Both the position numbers and the translations under genes were made by a program. A DNA stretch of 64,000 bases, taken from Rostratula benghalensis (Eukaryota > Chordata > Aves > Charadriiformes > Rostratulidae). The number at the start of each line of letters is the position of its first letter. Within the stretch, counting starts at the first letter, position 1. Positions 1 through 13,084 of this stretch are shown in pieces. The stretch spans positions 62,001 to 126,000 of the forward strand of contig VXAI01000468.1 of assembly GCA_013399305.1 (NCBI GenBank), written 5' to 3'. A model generated the notes under the pieces. The model saw only the letters and a program-made list of their open reading frames with translations. It made no database searches and had not been told where the DNA came from.

Positions 1-960
1 TTTGCTGGTGGGGTAACTTTGACTAGCAGAAAATTCAAGTGGAGCATCCAAATCACTAACACTTAAGGTAAAGCCAAGGGAAGATTTGCCTTTAGCGATA
101 TATATGTGACTTAGCTGTGTCACGAGGCAAATGCTGTCTATGCTGGCTCATTTATCCTTGATTTGCTACAGGCATCAGCAGGTCTTTTAGATAATATAAC
201 AGAGTGTATTTTTATATTCCTGGATTCTCCTCTTCCATCACCACCAAGTAATGTGGCAAGGCAGACAGCTGCCAAAAAAACAGTCTGCCAATAATAGGGA
301 GAATAGGGAGTTGCTTGTGAAATCAACTAGAATTGGTGAATTTCAACGTATCTGTTCCGTTTATATTATTGCTTTTTATTTCGCAAGTTTCTCAAAAGCA
401 AAAAATCAAGACAGAAAGCAGTGTAAGTTTCCAAATCATAAAAAGAGCATAGATACACAGATAACTTCATCATTTTGCCAAGTTATGAAACCTTCTATCA
501 GCCTGGATTGAAGGGAATAATTGCTCTAGTTATGGACTCCAGCTAGGAAGCTGATGCTACCAGGGCTGCAGTTATGTGTGGCATAGAAAGACAGATGATG
601 TATGAGCTTTACAGAGATGATGTTGGTGAGGTGTTTTCAGTTTGTTGATTTTCTCTGCAAGACTTAATAGAGGATCCATAGAGTTGTCCTCAGGACCTTG
701 GATATTCGAGCACAGGAGACCACAGTGAATGGGAGTAAGGAAAACAGCATCAGGAAATAAAAATAAAAACACCCTTTCCCATTTCTCTACCCAAATCTGT
801 CAAGTGTCTGAGCATTTCTGGGATGGAATCACTCTTCAGGTCTCAAACGTAAATTTCTCAGCATGTCCTGGATAACTTTTTGTTCTCGTGGTCTTTCCAG
901 GCCAAGCCTGCAAGCTACCTTTGAATTATCCTGACTGTTCCTATGACTGAGCACGTTACC
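1..960. other. unique non-coding sequence, nothing recognised
   Basis: No repeat family, RNA gene or protein-like reading frame was recognised. The open frames are under 90 codons and have no domain-like composition. Base composition is AT-rich and CpG-poor, as in the rest of the window. Confidence 0.6.
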
Positions 961-1130
961 AGGTGAAGCAACATAGAAATGACAAAGCTATTGCACTGCA
1001 TGGAGCGAGGCAGGGCTGGTAACCCAGAAATCTCAGTTCCTTCCTCAGAAACTGTGTGAGCTGAGCAAACCACTTCCTCTGGATCTTGCAAAAATTTTCC
1101 TTCTTTAGCCAGAAAATAAATACAATAGAA
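960..1130 (+). repeat. degenerate MIR-type SINE remnant
   Basis: The stretch around 1050-1100 (CTGTGTGAGCTGAGCAAAC, then CACTTCCTCTGGATCTTGC) follows the MIR core, in which a 'tgtgtgacc ttgggcaagt cacttaacct ctctg' pattern is followed by a run resembling 'tcctcatctgtaaaatgg'. Here the latter is eroded to TTCCTTCTTTAGCC and AGAAAATAAATAC. The match is by memory of the consensus and is heavily diverged, so the boundaries are approximate. MIR elements are tRNA-derived SINEs mobilised by L2-type LINEs and have long been inactive in amniotes. Confidence 0.4.
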
Positions 1131-2008
1131 AATCTTGTAAGATTTTAGTGTTATAAAGTCTTTTGGGGTTTTGGGTTGTTTTCATTTTAGTGTTGCTATT
1201 GCTTACAAGAAGTTCCTTGTGAATTCCATCACTAACTGCTGTTTTTATCTGTGACCATTAATGTTTCTCAAAGCACCAGCCAGAGGTGGGGTCCAGCAAA
1301 TGTTTGACCAGGCAAGTACTTCTGACAGATTTTGTCTTCACAGGACACCTACCTGCTGCCCTTTTTTATATAAGAATAATAATAGTGTATTGATCTATTT
1401 CAGCACAGGCATCGCGCTTTGTAATTGTACACGCTGTACAGAAGGCAGCAATCCCTAGACAGGCATTACATCCTGACGAACAGAGGAAGCACGGGCTGCT
1501 CTGAATTGAGAGCTGGAGCATGTATAAATCATGGGAACCCATATGAAATTAAATGGCTGACCTCTCTGCAGTTCAGAGACGCAGTTCCCAGGCCCTGCCA
1601 ATCCACCAAGATAGATTTCTGAGCTGTCACTCGAGTCCTTTGAAAACAACCTCTCTGACAGTTAAAATGAATTGGCAGAAGAGACATGTGGGGAGTGTAG
1701 CTTTCAGATTGATGAGGTATTTGAAAGAGAGCAAGTTACACGTGTAGGTTACTTATAAAGCCTTGAGACTCCATGGCTTACTTGCATTTGTTGTCTTCAG
1801 CTTCACAGGGTGCACAAGATTCGGGGGTTTGCTTTCTCACTTTGCAAAACCTTGAACTGGAGCACTAATTACACAGGCATGATGATGAAGGGATGCTAAT
1901 CATCTCTGTATGAATGTACTTAGAGAGAAAATGTGCTGCTCTTCTGCACAGAGAAACTCTCCTTTATTTTTCTGCCAGTGCAAATACTCTTGACCGTGTC
2001 TTAGGTGT
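1131..2008. other. unique non-coding sequence, nothing recognised
   Basis: Ordinary AT-rich sequence up to the first assembly gap. Overlapping short open frames on both strands (64-65 codons) show no family resemblance and no splice context that would make them convincing exons. Confidence 0.55.
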
Positions 2009-2167
2009 NNNNNNNNNNNNNNNNNNNNNNNNNNNNNNNNNNNNNNNNNNNNNNNNNNNNNNNNNNNNNNNNNNNNNNNNNNNNNNNNNNNNNNNNNNNN
2101 NNNNNNNNNNNNNNNNNNNNNNNNNNNNNNNNNNNNNNNNNNNNNNNNNNNNNNNNNNNNNNNNNNN
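2009..2167. other. assembly gap (159 N)
   Basis: A run of 159 undetermined bases. The flanks (TTAGGTGT on the left, ATTAAAAACAAGC on the right) are not tandemly repetitive, so this gap is not obviously caused by a microsatellite. The non-round length suggests a size estimated from read pairs, which is inference. Open frames spanning it are artefacts. Confidence 0.99.
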
Positions 2168-3214
2168 ATTAAAAACAAGCTCTCAAAACTGAACATTGTG
2201 GAAAATTATGTACAACCTCTAAGGACGAAAATCCTTGTACCAGCTGTGTCTCCACAGACGGGTTGAGGTGAGGTTATAACTTGTCTTTCCAGAGCTCTAA
2301 GGCAGTTTTCATTCTGACTTTGACAGTTGTAACGTTTGGAGCAGTGGGCAACCATACCCCAGTCCTGCTTCCCGCAATGTACTGACAGTATGAGTTTCTA
2401 TTATCACATTAGACTTCAGGAATTCTGTCTTGTTGCATAGAGGAAAATTAAAAATGGTGATACAAAGCTCTTTTCAGGTCAGAAGAGACCTGTCTTCCTG
2501 GCAGCATGGTCCTGAAGTGTTTCTTTTCCAGGGGCTCTTCTCTCAGCAAGACAATTTCAAGGTAGCTCTGGTCATTTCCAAAGCCCTGCATGGGATCAGC
2601 TCAAGTTGCTTGAGTGACAACCTCAGCTTGAGTGATCACATCCGTGAAAAATGCAGCTGTCAACTTGAAGTATACAGCTGCATGGAAAACAATTTCCCTC
2701 TCCCATGAAAATGTGAATATTTAAAGCATTTTTTCCTGAAAAAAAAATAAGATAAGAAGTCAATCTAGGGATAGTTTCATGGACTGAAAATTTCAAAACG
2801 ATATTTCAGCATAGGCCAGCTTTAACATTACCTTGTATTGAGTTAGTTTTATCTTTTTCATTTTTGTTAATATTGCCCCTTCTAAAAATTTAATTACACT
2901 AATGCTCCTTCCACTAGAGAGAGAGAGAGAAAAAGTAAAAGCCTGAAAAAAATATTGCTATCTCTAGCTAAAAGGCAGACGGGTGTGGGCCAGGGAAAAA
3001 GCTTTCTTGGCAAATGCCTAAGGCTCTTTGTGTACAAGGCCTGATATAATGGAGATGGGGACACAAACACCCTCTGATTTTTCCTTTCCAAAATCTTCTT
3101 CCTATGGGTGAATCTAGGGTAACAGAAATAAAAAAAAAAAAAAGAACCCAAGGTCAAAGGAAATTCTGCTATGGATTTCAGTTAGACTAGCATTTCACCC
3201 GGTATTTCTGCACC
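2168..3214. other. unique non-coding sequence with short simple repeats
   Basis: Contains a short (GA)n run near 2917-2931 and an A-run near 3129-3142. Nothing else was recognised. Open frames here are under 95 codons and low in complexity. Confidence 0.55.
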
Positions 3215-3312
3215 TTTCTGCAAGCTCTCAAGGCATCAGGGTAGCATTCATTACTCCCACATTACACATGGAAAACTAGGCACAAGGCACACATTTAATC
3301 CCTGCCATGTAT
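3215..3312 (-). repeat. MIR remnant, minus orientation
   Basis: The string TTACTCCCACATTACACATG followed by GAAAACTAGGCACAAGGCAC matches the reverse complement of the MIR core ('ccccattttacagatggggaaactgaggcacagag'). The preceding CAAGCTCTCAAGGCA resembles its 'ggatctcaaagcac' segment. It is diverged and the ends are approximate. Confidence 0.45.
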
Positions 3313-4190
3313 TGCCTGGATCAACAAATAAATCGTGCGAGGAATTTAAGTCTGTGACTGGTTTACCAAACATGCTTAAATATTTTTGGCCAAGATCAGC
3401 AAAATAAGCTCTTGTTTCACTCATTTGCATTTTCCTCCTCCAAGCAACAAATTTCTCTCATTTGGGGTAATTTCTTTTTTTTTTTTTTTCAGTGGTTCAT
3501 CATTCCTCATTTTTCTATTTTCTCCTCTCTGGAGACTTGGTAATATCTCCAGCCTCTGTTGGTTTGGGGTGATAAAATATTTCCGTGACATAAGTGATTA
3601 TCTGAAAATTCAGTCCAAAACAACATATGTTTGTGGTAAGAGACAAGGAAAAAATTTTTTTTTAAAAGTTATAAAATGCCCACATACCCAAAGACTCAAG
3701 ATGAGAGATTTTATTTTAAAGCGTAGAAGACTTTTTATTAAAATCATGCAATTTAAAGCCAAATTGCTTTCCCTTTTAAAAATGAAAAAAAGAATAAGTT
3801 GCTGACGCAATGACATAATTAGGGAAAGGAAAAAAGATCTGAAACATTTATTTCTATAAAGCCAGAAAAACTGCCTTGAATCTGAATAAATATTTTTTTC
3901 ACCAAACCTTTTTGTTTCCCTGGGGAGTTTGCTGGGTTTGCTTAGGTTTTCTTTTCCACTAAGTAACCCAAAGTACTTTGCTTTGGCTTGACTCAAGCTA
4001 TTTTACTTTTCCTCCTTATTTTTTATTAAATCCATCATTAGTCAAGTTCCTATCATGGATTCCCAAGAGGAAAGTAAGAAGTTAGGTTGACAACTGGGCA
4101 ACATCTAATGTATGAACTGAGACACTTTCTGCACATTTTTTTTGTTCCTTCTGCCCATTCACAAGAACAACTTCAAAGATATAAGAGCCA
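3313..4190. other. AT-rich unique sequence with T-runs
   Basis: An 18-T stretch lies around 3473-3490, and several A- or T-rich stretches follow near 3650-3800. The 139-codon open frame at 3386-3805 begins at TTG and is dominated by F, K, L and S, as expected of AT-rich non-coding DNA. No repeat family was recognised. Confidence 0.55.
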
Positions 4191-4220
4191 CCAGCTTATT
4201 CTGAACCAGCTTATTCTGAA
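4191..4220. repeat. perfect 15-bp tandem duplication
   Basis: The unit CCAGCTTATTCTGAA occurs twice back to back (4191-4205 and 4206-4220) with no mismatch. It is a short local duplication with no sign of function. Perfect identity suggests it is recent or polymorphic. Confidence 0.95.
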
Positions 4221-4230
4221 CTTCACTAGG

Positions 4231-4312
4231 ATTTTGGTTTTGTGGGGTTTTTTGGGGGGATTTGTTTTTGTGGAGGGGGATTCTCCAAATGTCTTGGGGT
4301 TTTTTTTCAGGA
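4231..4312 (+). repeat. G/T-rich low-complexity tract
   Basis: Runs of 4-6 G alternate with T-runs (for example GGGGTTTTTTGGGGGGATTT), ending in a T-run and CAGG. Adjacent runs are separated by 6 nt to about 15 nt, so a G-quadruplex is possible only with long loops. It also resembles a polypyrimidine-AG acceptor at its 3' end, but no exon is evident downstream. Confidence 0.7.
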
Positions 4313-6350
4313 AATTAATTGCAGTAGGGGAGTGCATAGATGAGTTCTTTTTTCCCTTTCACTGTCAAATGTCCCCTTCACCTTATTATTGTTTCAAAAC
4401 TCTAAAGCATAAAACTGCATTTTTATGAGTCCAAATGACCTTCAGAATTCAAGACAAGACTGACTTCTGCTTGACTGTAATATTTTGGATCATTAATTTC
4501 ACTAGAGATATTCCAATTTGTAATTTTATTAAGTTTTGGAGCATAACCACTCTTAATGCTATGTTTCTAAATATGATGGGCAGCATGCTCAACCGGCACA
4601 ACTCAGCATAGCTTTAACGACTCCACAGCAGCTAAGACTAGGGGTGTATGTACTTTCTCTGCCTTTGATTTCAACCACTGTTTAACACCCACAAATAATT
4701 CTTGCCGTGATGCATATTAAACATCTCTAAAGTTGATTAAGATATTTTTGGTAGAAAAGACCAGATGGTCTAGTGGATGGCGTGTTATTATTATCCTTCT
4801 TGTCAGAATCAATTTGCAGAGCACAGGCAACATATAACCACTTTAGAAAAAGATGGTGGGATCCTGTGATCCCATGTGTATGTTCCACACTGGACTGGTC
4901 TGCACGGCCGTGCAACAGCTGGCCAACCCAGCCCTGTGGGGGATCACCTTTCAGTGGGATGTAACGAGCTACGCCCTGCACTTATTTTGCTTTTTACGTT
5001 ATTCCTACACAATTTCAGCGCTCCTAAAGCCTGCAACATTGCAGACTCTGGCTGCCACATAGTTTTCCCACAGGAGGTGGAAAACTGAGGGACAGGGAAT
5101 GTTAGGGATTTGTGAAAAAAAGAGGAGGAAAAGTTCAAAGCAAGGACATGGATGAACAACTCCTACGTTTGCAGTGAATGTCCTAATCAGATATTGTGTG
5201 GCATGTGGAGGGCTGGCCTTTTATCATCTTGTTTGCCAGAGTCTTTGTGCCATGTTTCAATAGATGAACTGAGCCAAGGAGAGAGTGAATGACTCCATCC
5301 GTGGAAGTTCAATGCTGTCTACAAGCTGGAGCACTCCTGCAACAGTCTCAGAGCCCACAATTAACCATTTATGCAATATAAAATAGCACCCACAGTGGAA
5401 AGCTAGACCACACGGAGGAGGGACCAAACGTCTCACCACCAGGCAACCCACAGAGCATCATAATTAATTCACTGACCTGGGATAGGCAAGTTCAAACTGT
5501 CAGCAGCAGAAAAGGAAATTGAATTGGACTTTTCACAGCATAGGTAAATATCTGAGCCCTTGGCCACATGGTGATGGAAGACTGCGCCTGTTGACTGCAG
5601 TTATGCTTCATGAAGTTAGCCTCACTGCCTCATTTGGCAAACTTGAATAAAGCTAATGTATTTGAGAAATAATTGTTAATTCTGAAAAAAAAAAAAAAAG
5701 ACATTGTCTCATTGTAAATTTCTCGAGCCCCAGACCAACACTTCTATTCTAGTCAGGATTCCTACACAATGCTTCTGTCTGCTGAAGATGACATTTCTTA
5801 GCAGTACATAAAGTATTTTGGCAGCTGGCTAAAATGGCAGTCCTGGACCTAATGACTGTAAAGAAGTCTACAGAAATTGACATTACTGATATTGCTCTGA
5901 TCAATACATTTCTCATGAAGACTATTCTTATAGTCTATTCTAACAGACTGTTCTTACAGAACAGCAGTTTCCAGATTATATTGTTCTTACAACAGTCAAA
6001 TGGGAAATAATTATAGGTTTCTGAAGCTGATGACTTTCATCCAGAGAAACATTTCTTGGAAGAAAGCTGAGTGGTCATAGAAACTCTGCTAATCTAGTTA
6101 AACTGGCCTTTTCGGTCTGAAGAGCCAATCTCTCACTTTCAGGGCTGATGGGTTTAAACAGCCCAAGAACATTTCTCTCTTCTTCTCTGCTTATGTTTGG
6201 CATATTTACTAACAATAGTAACATCTGATAAATGAAATGTCTTTCTTGCTTCCCAAGGGCTTCTCTTACAAAAAATAACAAAGGAAGCATTTAAAATGTA
6301 CAGATGTGTTTCAAATAAACCATAGTTTTGTGTATCTACTGGATTTAAGA
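4313..6350. other. unique non-coding sequence, nothing recognised
   Basis: Holds a small inverted repeat (TGGGATC-CTGT-GATCCCA, 4857-4874) and an A-run near 5686-5699. No transposon family or protein-like frame was seen. All open frames are under 90 codons. Confidence 0.55.
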
Positions 6351-6440
6351 AAAGGATTTCTTTCCATCCAAAGATCTCAAAGCACTTTTCATAGCACTGC
6401 TTCAGGAGCTCATTACCAAAGTAGACATAAATGGTTAAAA
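6351..6440 (-). repeat. possible MIR remnant, minus orientation
   Basis: TCCATCCAAAGATCTCAAAG followed by CACTTTTCATAGCACTG resembles the 'atcccaggatctcaaagcactttacaaa' part of an ancient MIR/L3-type repeat that is common in reptiles. The rest of the element is unrecognisable, so the call is tentative. Confidence 0.35.
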
Positions 6441-8225
6441 AAGCTTTCCTGCTGAACCCCATCGGTAGGGAGGATTTTGTGTTGGACTTAAAAAGCTGCC
6501 ACAGTTGTTAAGTTTTCATGCTGGCCATAGTCTGTGATGATGAAGAGTTTACAATTAAAGCTGATGATCTGGAAAATAAGGAGAGAATTCAAAACTACCT
6601 TGTCTGAAGGAGTCTGAAATTATGAAAATACATAGGACCCAGTGTCTCATACCTCTTCTCTCAACTGATCTTGGGTTAATCTGTAATTCTGCAAGAGACT
6701 AATGCGAAACAATGTGTTGGGGTTGTTTTTTTTTAAATGCAGTCTCTCTATGTCTATAACCAGGCCAGTTAGAAAAGCGATTGTATAATTAGCTATAGGC
6801 AGAGATTGTGAAATAAACTGAATTTCCAAGGTGGAAGAATTTGCTGCAGTTAAGAAAGATATTTTGATATTTGAAAGTATAAGTGAAACTTTCAGCTTAC
6901 ACCAACATTTGCTAGAGTAATAAGAATACAAAAATATTGACTGCAAGAGAATCAAAGAGCAGAATTCATACAGATAGAATCTGATTCAGCAGAATCATTG
7001 ATGATGTATAAGGTGAAACAGGCTGAATTGCTGAACGGTCCTTTCTTGCTGACCCCTCCAATCCTGTTCATTCTGAGTAACCACCCTCTGCTGGCACTAC
7101 TGGTACTTTCTGGTTTGATATTTGAATGGAGAGAATTCAAACGTATGCCCAGCACATTACAGTTCCTCTGGGAAGCCTTGGTGAAGTGTTTGCAACTGAT
7201 AAATGATAAAAATTGTGTATGTCACTAGTTCTCCAGGCTTGATGAAAGACCTCTCATGAAAGTGTGATTTTTGCCTGATTCAAACATTTGAGGGTCATTG
7301 GGTTTGACCCATTTTGTTTGGGAAAGTGTTTGCATAACCCCTAGCCCAGTGGTATCTTCAGTTAATGCAGTCTGGCTCCTAAATTTAAGACAACAGTTGT
7401 GGAGACAGGATAACTGAATGGGCAGATGCTTCAAGCTCCCCAGAAGTGGGGCATCACCAGTCCAGAAACCATCAGGTTGTGCTGGCCACTGATAATACAG
7501 AGAGATAAGTTGTGCTGAAGAAGACAGCACAGCTCTGCCCTAGGGTGACTTGTCAACTGGAGCTGTGCCATACACAGATGTACACAACGTGGGTGAAGTC
7601 ATGCTGATTTTTGCCATCTGACAAGGTGAATGCTCTAACAGAGCGTAACATTTTAGCCTGCTGAAGTGAAGGGGACTGGGTGCAAGCATTTGGGGAAAAA
7701 GAGGAGGATGTCAGCTAAAAAATGGCACTTGTACAAGAAGTAATAGCCATAAAGTGCTACAAGTAACTTGGAAACTGAGATTGTTATGTGCCTATACATT
7801 TCCTAGACCTTGACTTGAGCTTAACCTTGACTAATAATCTACTGTGTAACCTTACCAATTTTCCCCTTGATTCATAAAGAGAAACATCTTAAAAATAGTT
7901 CGTATTTGCCTTACAGTTGCAAGAATTCCCTTGCCTTATTACACTATAACTTCTTGCACACTTGGTCCACCTCTCTTGTACATGTCTTCAGAGGACTTCT
8001 CACCATTAACACTATTTTCTCCACTGGAAATAGCTCCCCAATTTACAAGGTACTATATCATTATGCGTCATTCCACAACTCCAGCCTGTGATCAGCTAGT
8101 GCCTCTAGGCCATCTCCTTCTCAGTCGTTCCAAAGGATTAGCTCTGAAATTGTCAGACTATCAAAATATTGAGATGTTTGCCTGCAGAATTCATTATTTG
8201 GACTGTGTTGTTGAATGATAATTTC
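6441..8225. other. unique non-coding sequence, nothing recognised
   Basis: No repeat family was recognised. The largest open frames (about 100 codons, minus strand, 6647-6955 and 7225-7530) have no motif or compositional support as genes. Confidence 0.55.
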
Positions 8226-8554
8226 ACATGCTTGAAAGGACATTGTAGAGAGGTTGGTGCTGGTCTCTTCTCACAGGTAGTTAGCAATAGAGCAAGAGGG
8301 AATGGCTTTAAGCTGCAACAGGGTAGGTTTAGGATGAACATTAGCGAAGAATTTTTCACAGAAGGAATGGTCAGACACTGGAATAGGCTGTCCAGGGGGG
8401 TGGTTGAGTCCCCATCCCAGAATGTGTTTAAGAGTTGTTGAGATGTGGTATTGGGTGATATGGTGTAGAGGAGGAATTTGTAGAGTAGGACAGAGGGTTG
8501 GACTTGATGATGGCTAGGGTCTTTTTCAACATGAACGATTCTATGATTCCATGA
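8226..8554 (+). mobile_element. CR1 LINE, 5'-truncated 3' end
   Basis: The segment encodes the decayed C-terminal tail of CR1 ORF2 (in order, readable as RARGNGFKL, GRFRMNIS, VRHWNRL and VESPSQNVFK), then the CR1 3' UTR. It finishes in the diagnostic terminal repeat GATTCTATGATTCCATGA. CR1 is the dominant non-LTR retrotransposon of birds. It is nearly always truncated at the 5' end and lacks a poly-A tail, as seen here. Substitutions and small indels indicate a moderately old insertion. The copy is non-coding and inactive. Confidence 0.92.
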
Positions 8555-11500
8555 CAAGGTATTCCCACGCCATATCTGTACTACTTTCTGACGTTCCATA
8601 TTATCAGTGAAAGACAGTGCCTTCTGTCAGCATGAGCAGGAAAACAGTGCAGTCCAGGAACATTGAGTCCCTCCAGAAGAAAAATTCTTCCTTCAATGTT
8701 ATCCCTTGCTCTTTATCCATTCCCTCTCCCACAAAATAATTTCCAATCATCTGTCATTCTCCACCTTCACCAGGCAGCTAGATGGTGTCTCAGGTAGCAC
8801 TTTATCGAATGTTGTAAGAGCATCCTAACAACTGAGGCTTTTCACACCTCTTTTTTCTAGAAAACTGGGTACCTTTCTATCAGAAAGCTGTCGGAACAGC
8901 CTGGCATGATCTGTTCTTTATCGGATTCGTTTCCAAACCATCCAAACACTGAAACCTTCACATTGGCACTCTGGGTAATATAACTTATTTAAGATGTTAA
9001 AATAATGTTATTTATAGAATATCAGGAAGAATGTTATCTTTCTGATACAGACAATGAAGTCATTGGCAATTCCAGCAACTTTGGGTGTTGCCGGGTTTAT
9101 TTCTGGTATTAGAAAGCATAAATATGCTTTGTGACCACAAAAATTGACTGAAAGTTTGTATTAACAAAAAAGAGTCTGAGTCCTCCTTTTCCTATTACTT
9201 TCCTCTAGTTATGTCTGGTCAGGCTTTTAATTAGCGTAGCATATTAGATATATTCACAATTGCTTTCTGCAATGGTTGGCCATTTACATCTGTACAAAGT
9301 GGGTGTTAAATAGCACAGCTCTGATGCCCTGTATTTTTACGGTGACCTCTCACAGGTGTGAATAATTATACAAAGTACCAGAGAACAGTAAATGGGCCCA
9401 TCTTTGGGCAGCAGGCAAGTTAGCAGCTCCTAAGTGCTTGGGTGGCTTCTTGAAGGAAAATGTCCATACAGCTTGAAAGAGATGGGGATGCAACATGTTT
9501 GTGTTTGGTGTGTCAGACCTTGGGTTCTCTCCTGCTTTTTCAAGATCTGTTTTTCAAGTACACGGGCTTCTGTATAAGTACACACGGCCATGAAACTGAC
9601 TCATGGATGTTCGCAAACTTCAAGCAACCATGTGAGCACATCATAAGCAGCTACTGATCAACACACCAAGTGGCTTTGCTCTCATTTTGCATCACAAGAT
9701 AGATGCACTAAGCAAATGCATCACCATGACAGTAACACAGCAGGCACTAACTTTATCTGGTAGCAGTCCATGAGGCTCATGAGCAGGAATCAATATGGTT
9801 CTTCACCATATAGAAACCACTTTGTATAAGCACCGTAATCCTTCTTAAACAACTCCAGCAGTATAATCTTGTATTCTCCAGTTATGATAAACTCTTCCCA
9901 GCTTTTCCAATGCCTAAACACAGACTTTGATGCTGTAGTTGGGGATACAGGTATCTGGTTTGCTCAAGTCTGTCAGGAAATGAACACATCTGTTGGATGT
10001 GTCCTGAGCTCATTCTACCTTTGCCACCTTAGTGTTGCCACTTTCTATGCCAGCTGTTTGGGTCATCCTGTTGTTTGTGGCATCTGTCCTACCAAAACCT
10101 GACTGTTCATCACAACAGGTGAGTGTACAGCTCAGGGGTGGTCAAGTAGGGATGATCTCAAAGGAGGATGTTTGAGGAGGATCAACAACAGAGGATCATT
10201 GCCATGTGCCTACAAAACTAGTACATGAATGATGCAAATGTCTTTGCATGAAGAATAGATGCTCTCCATTGGAGGGAGGGCTTTGGACGTGGCTTTTTTC
10301 TTTTTTTCAGTTTGCTCTGCCAGCAGGAGAAGGTTTCGTCCTAACCATTCCCTAAAGATTTTTTGACAAACTGTTCTCCAGCTTCAGTATGGGGAGAGAA
10401 ACAGAAACGTGTTGCTCAGTTTGGAGATTTTGTGACAATGTTTATATACTGGTACTCATCCTAACTGATTTGATTGAACAGATTGTTAGCAGAAAAGGTG
10501 GTCATAGAGGGATGAACAAGGAATGCTCTCTAATATCAGCTGTTTGCGTCTGTAATTCAGAGTAACAAGTAAAATGCACTGAGATTCACAAGATGGTTTT
10601 CTTCTGCTTCCTAAGCAGCTGCTCTGTTTAAATAACTGCTTCAAATCCGTTTGAGGGGGTTTCTCATTCTTCTGTGCTGTATTGTGCTTTGGGTCTTCTA
10701 TATTTCTTGTTATCTTTTTTGATTATTTTTTATTTGTCCAACTTTCAGGCTCACTGTGTTGATGAAACGAGCTTGTCTTCACAATTGACAAGAATTGTCC
10801 AGTATTTAGTACTTTTTTAAAAAAATCCATTGCTTATGGATCTCATCTGGAAATGGGTCAGTCATCTCTCTCTTTCTTGAATCTTTCACTACATTAAGTG
10901 GAATGTCTTATGATGTCATTTAGAACACAGCTCTAAGATGTTGACCAAAACTGTTACTACACCTTCGATTTCTAAAGGAGATTATACTCAGAGAAGCATG
11001 GAATCTGCATTTCATATTTTGTTCTTTGTTTTTTCAGTTAATGGGGAAAAGCATTGCTGACCCTGTGGAATTCCTATTAATCTTTGACCTCATATAAATC
11101 AGTAATTAGTAAGTGTAATTTTTCCCAATAAATTTAGACACACCAATTCTTACTTGATCTATTTTTTTCTGAATGAATCAGCCACTTAAGAAGCCAACCA
11201 AAGTAGTTTTGGAACTGGAATATGGCTTACTAAAAGTGTTGGGGGACCTTTTCGTCAGCTTCCGCTGCTTTTTTTTCAAGTGTTGCACCAAGTAACACTC
11301 ATGTTTTCAGCCTGCAAATAGATGTCTTTCTGAGTTAAACCCTTGGGGGTTTTTATGACAATAAAAACTACTTCTACTTTTGCTATTTAAGCTCTTGCTT
11401 CATTCACATAATTTCGCCTGTTTCTGTAGTGCTTTTTTCTTCCATGAGGCCTCTTCTGTGTGAGTCAGTCAGAACTTATTTTACCAAACAGCTACTATCA

Positions 11501-13084
11501 GCTATCACCAGCATTATGAAAATTGTGGTTTCATTTGTATCCCACCAAGGGAGACAGAATCTTTGAAGTCCTGAAATTGTATATATCATTTATTTTTTGA
11601 TTAGGCGAATAAATAAATTGATTGAAACACTAGTTGTAAAGGACTCGGAGACCTTGGCAGGCCTCCAGGCCCAGGATGAGTCTGGGTTTCATGGCCACAT
11701 TGTGCTTCCAATAACTGATAACTAGACACAGACCTACAGTGAGAAAGTCTAGAATGTGATTTGGAGGGGGGAGCAGGATGAAGTTTGTGTGAAAGCAAGA
11801 GTTCCTCAGGAACTTTCTGGGCTGAAAGTTTAGCAAAGTCTCACCACAAATTGTCTTCCCCCTCAACATAAAGCAGTATGTATGCCCATACAGGGGCATT
11901 TTAAAGAAAGTCACTCTGAAAGAATAGAAATGCATAGGAAATATCTTCCCTGTTTATCATTTTATTGTGCTTTCTGCTCTATTGAGACCCCTTCTTGGGC
12001 TGTCTTTTCTTCTGCTGGCTTTCATTTCTTCAGTACTTCTGCTGCAAAGACAGGGTCTGCTGTGCTATTTTCAAGCAGTCATTACAAACCACAAGCTCTC
12101 CGCCCGGTCTGGTCTAGATCCTTCTTCATCCTCTTGCTGCTTTGAAGCTGATCTTATTTATGCCCAGGGGTGTTGTTGCAGGAGCCAGATAAGAGATATA
12201 AGGACACCGCAAGACTGCACTTGGCTCCGGCTCCCCTGCAGTTCCAGAGCTCGTAGACACAGGGTGTTACAGAGAATGAAAGAAATTGGACAAAATTCAG
12301 GGAGGAGGTGTCTCTACTGCTTGTAGTTGGCTGGATACAACTAGCAGTAAGAAAAATTGCACTACACGTGCTCTGTTCTTACACTGTCTCTTAAGTGCTG
12401 ACTCCTTTTAGCAAAGGGAAGTGGATTGCAGATCTATGTGCCCTGTTCAATGCAGAGGAGAGAAGCAGTGGAGGTTCCCTGTCAGCAGCTCTGCAGCCCT
12501 GAAGCAGCACTAAGCAGCTCCAAGGACAGTGACTTTTTGTGACTGAGCCAAAGCATTCCCTCTCCCTCTTTGCTGTCTTCAGAACTCGCAAGAGATTGCG
12601 ATCAAGAAAGTTTAGTAAGTTGCTGTTCACTACTACATGGGATGCCAAACATTTCCTCTGCACTTGGAATAGTAAATTAAGGTGGCAAGAGCTGCTTGGT
12701 GAATGACATTTTAATGGAAACCGCCATCATTATAGGTATCATAAACTGTCAGCATCTTTAGTTTCAGAGAGCAATTCAGCCATACCAATTTTACTAGTGC
12801 TCAGTCTCGTTTCCATTCAACTGTGAAAAGAATCCTCTATTAACTGCAGCTGAGGTACAGTTGTACTAAAGTTGGTCCAGGCTGGTCAGAGATGCTCTTG
12901 CCTGTATGCCTGCATGGGATATCAGAGAAGTAATGTCCCTGAGTAACTTGCAGATGTTAAATTCCATCCATAGGAAGTAAGAGGATTGGGGGAAGGAGTT
13001 TCTTACTTATCCAGACACATGGGACTTGAATAGAGACATGTCAGGTATGCTAAAATCCTTGGTCTTACCTGTAGCGAACACACA
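8555..13084. other. unique non-coding sequence, nothing recognised
   Basis: About 4.5 kb with no recognised repeat, RNA gene or coding frame. Features resembling splice signals exist (CAGGTGAGTG at about 10118, and a pyrimidine run with CAG near 10305), but the frames beside them have no protein-like content. The open frames at 11630-12326 (100-119 codons on both strands) overlap each other and lack support. Confidence 0.5.

Noticed and set aside
3386..3805. 139-codon plus-strand frame
   Set aside because: Starts at TTG, with F/K/L/S-rich low-complexity composition across T- and A-runs.
8153..8599. 148-codon minus-strand open frame
   Set aside because: It lies antisense over the CR1 3' end and reflects transposon sequence.
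10095..10130. Strong splice-donor-like CAGGTGAGTG after a 77-codon frame
   Set aside because: The frame stops before the donor and has no protein-like pattern, and such donors occur by chance.
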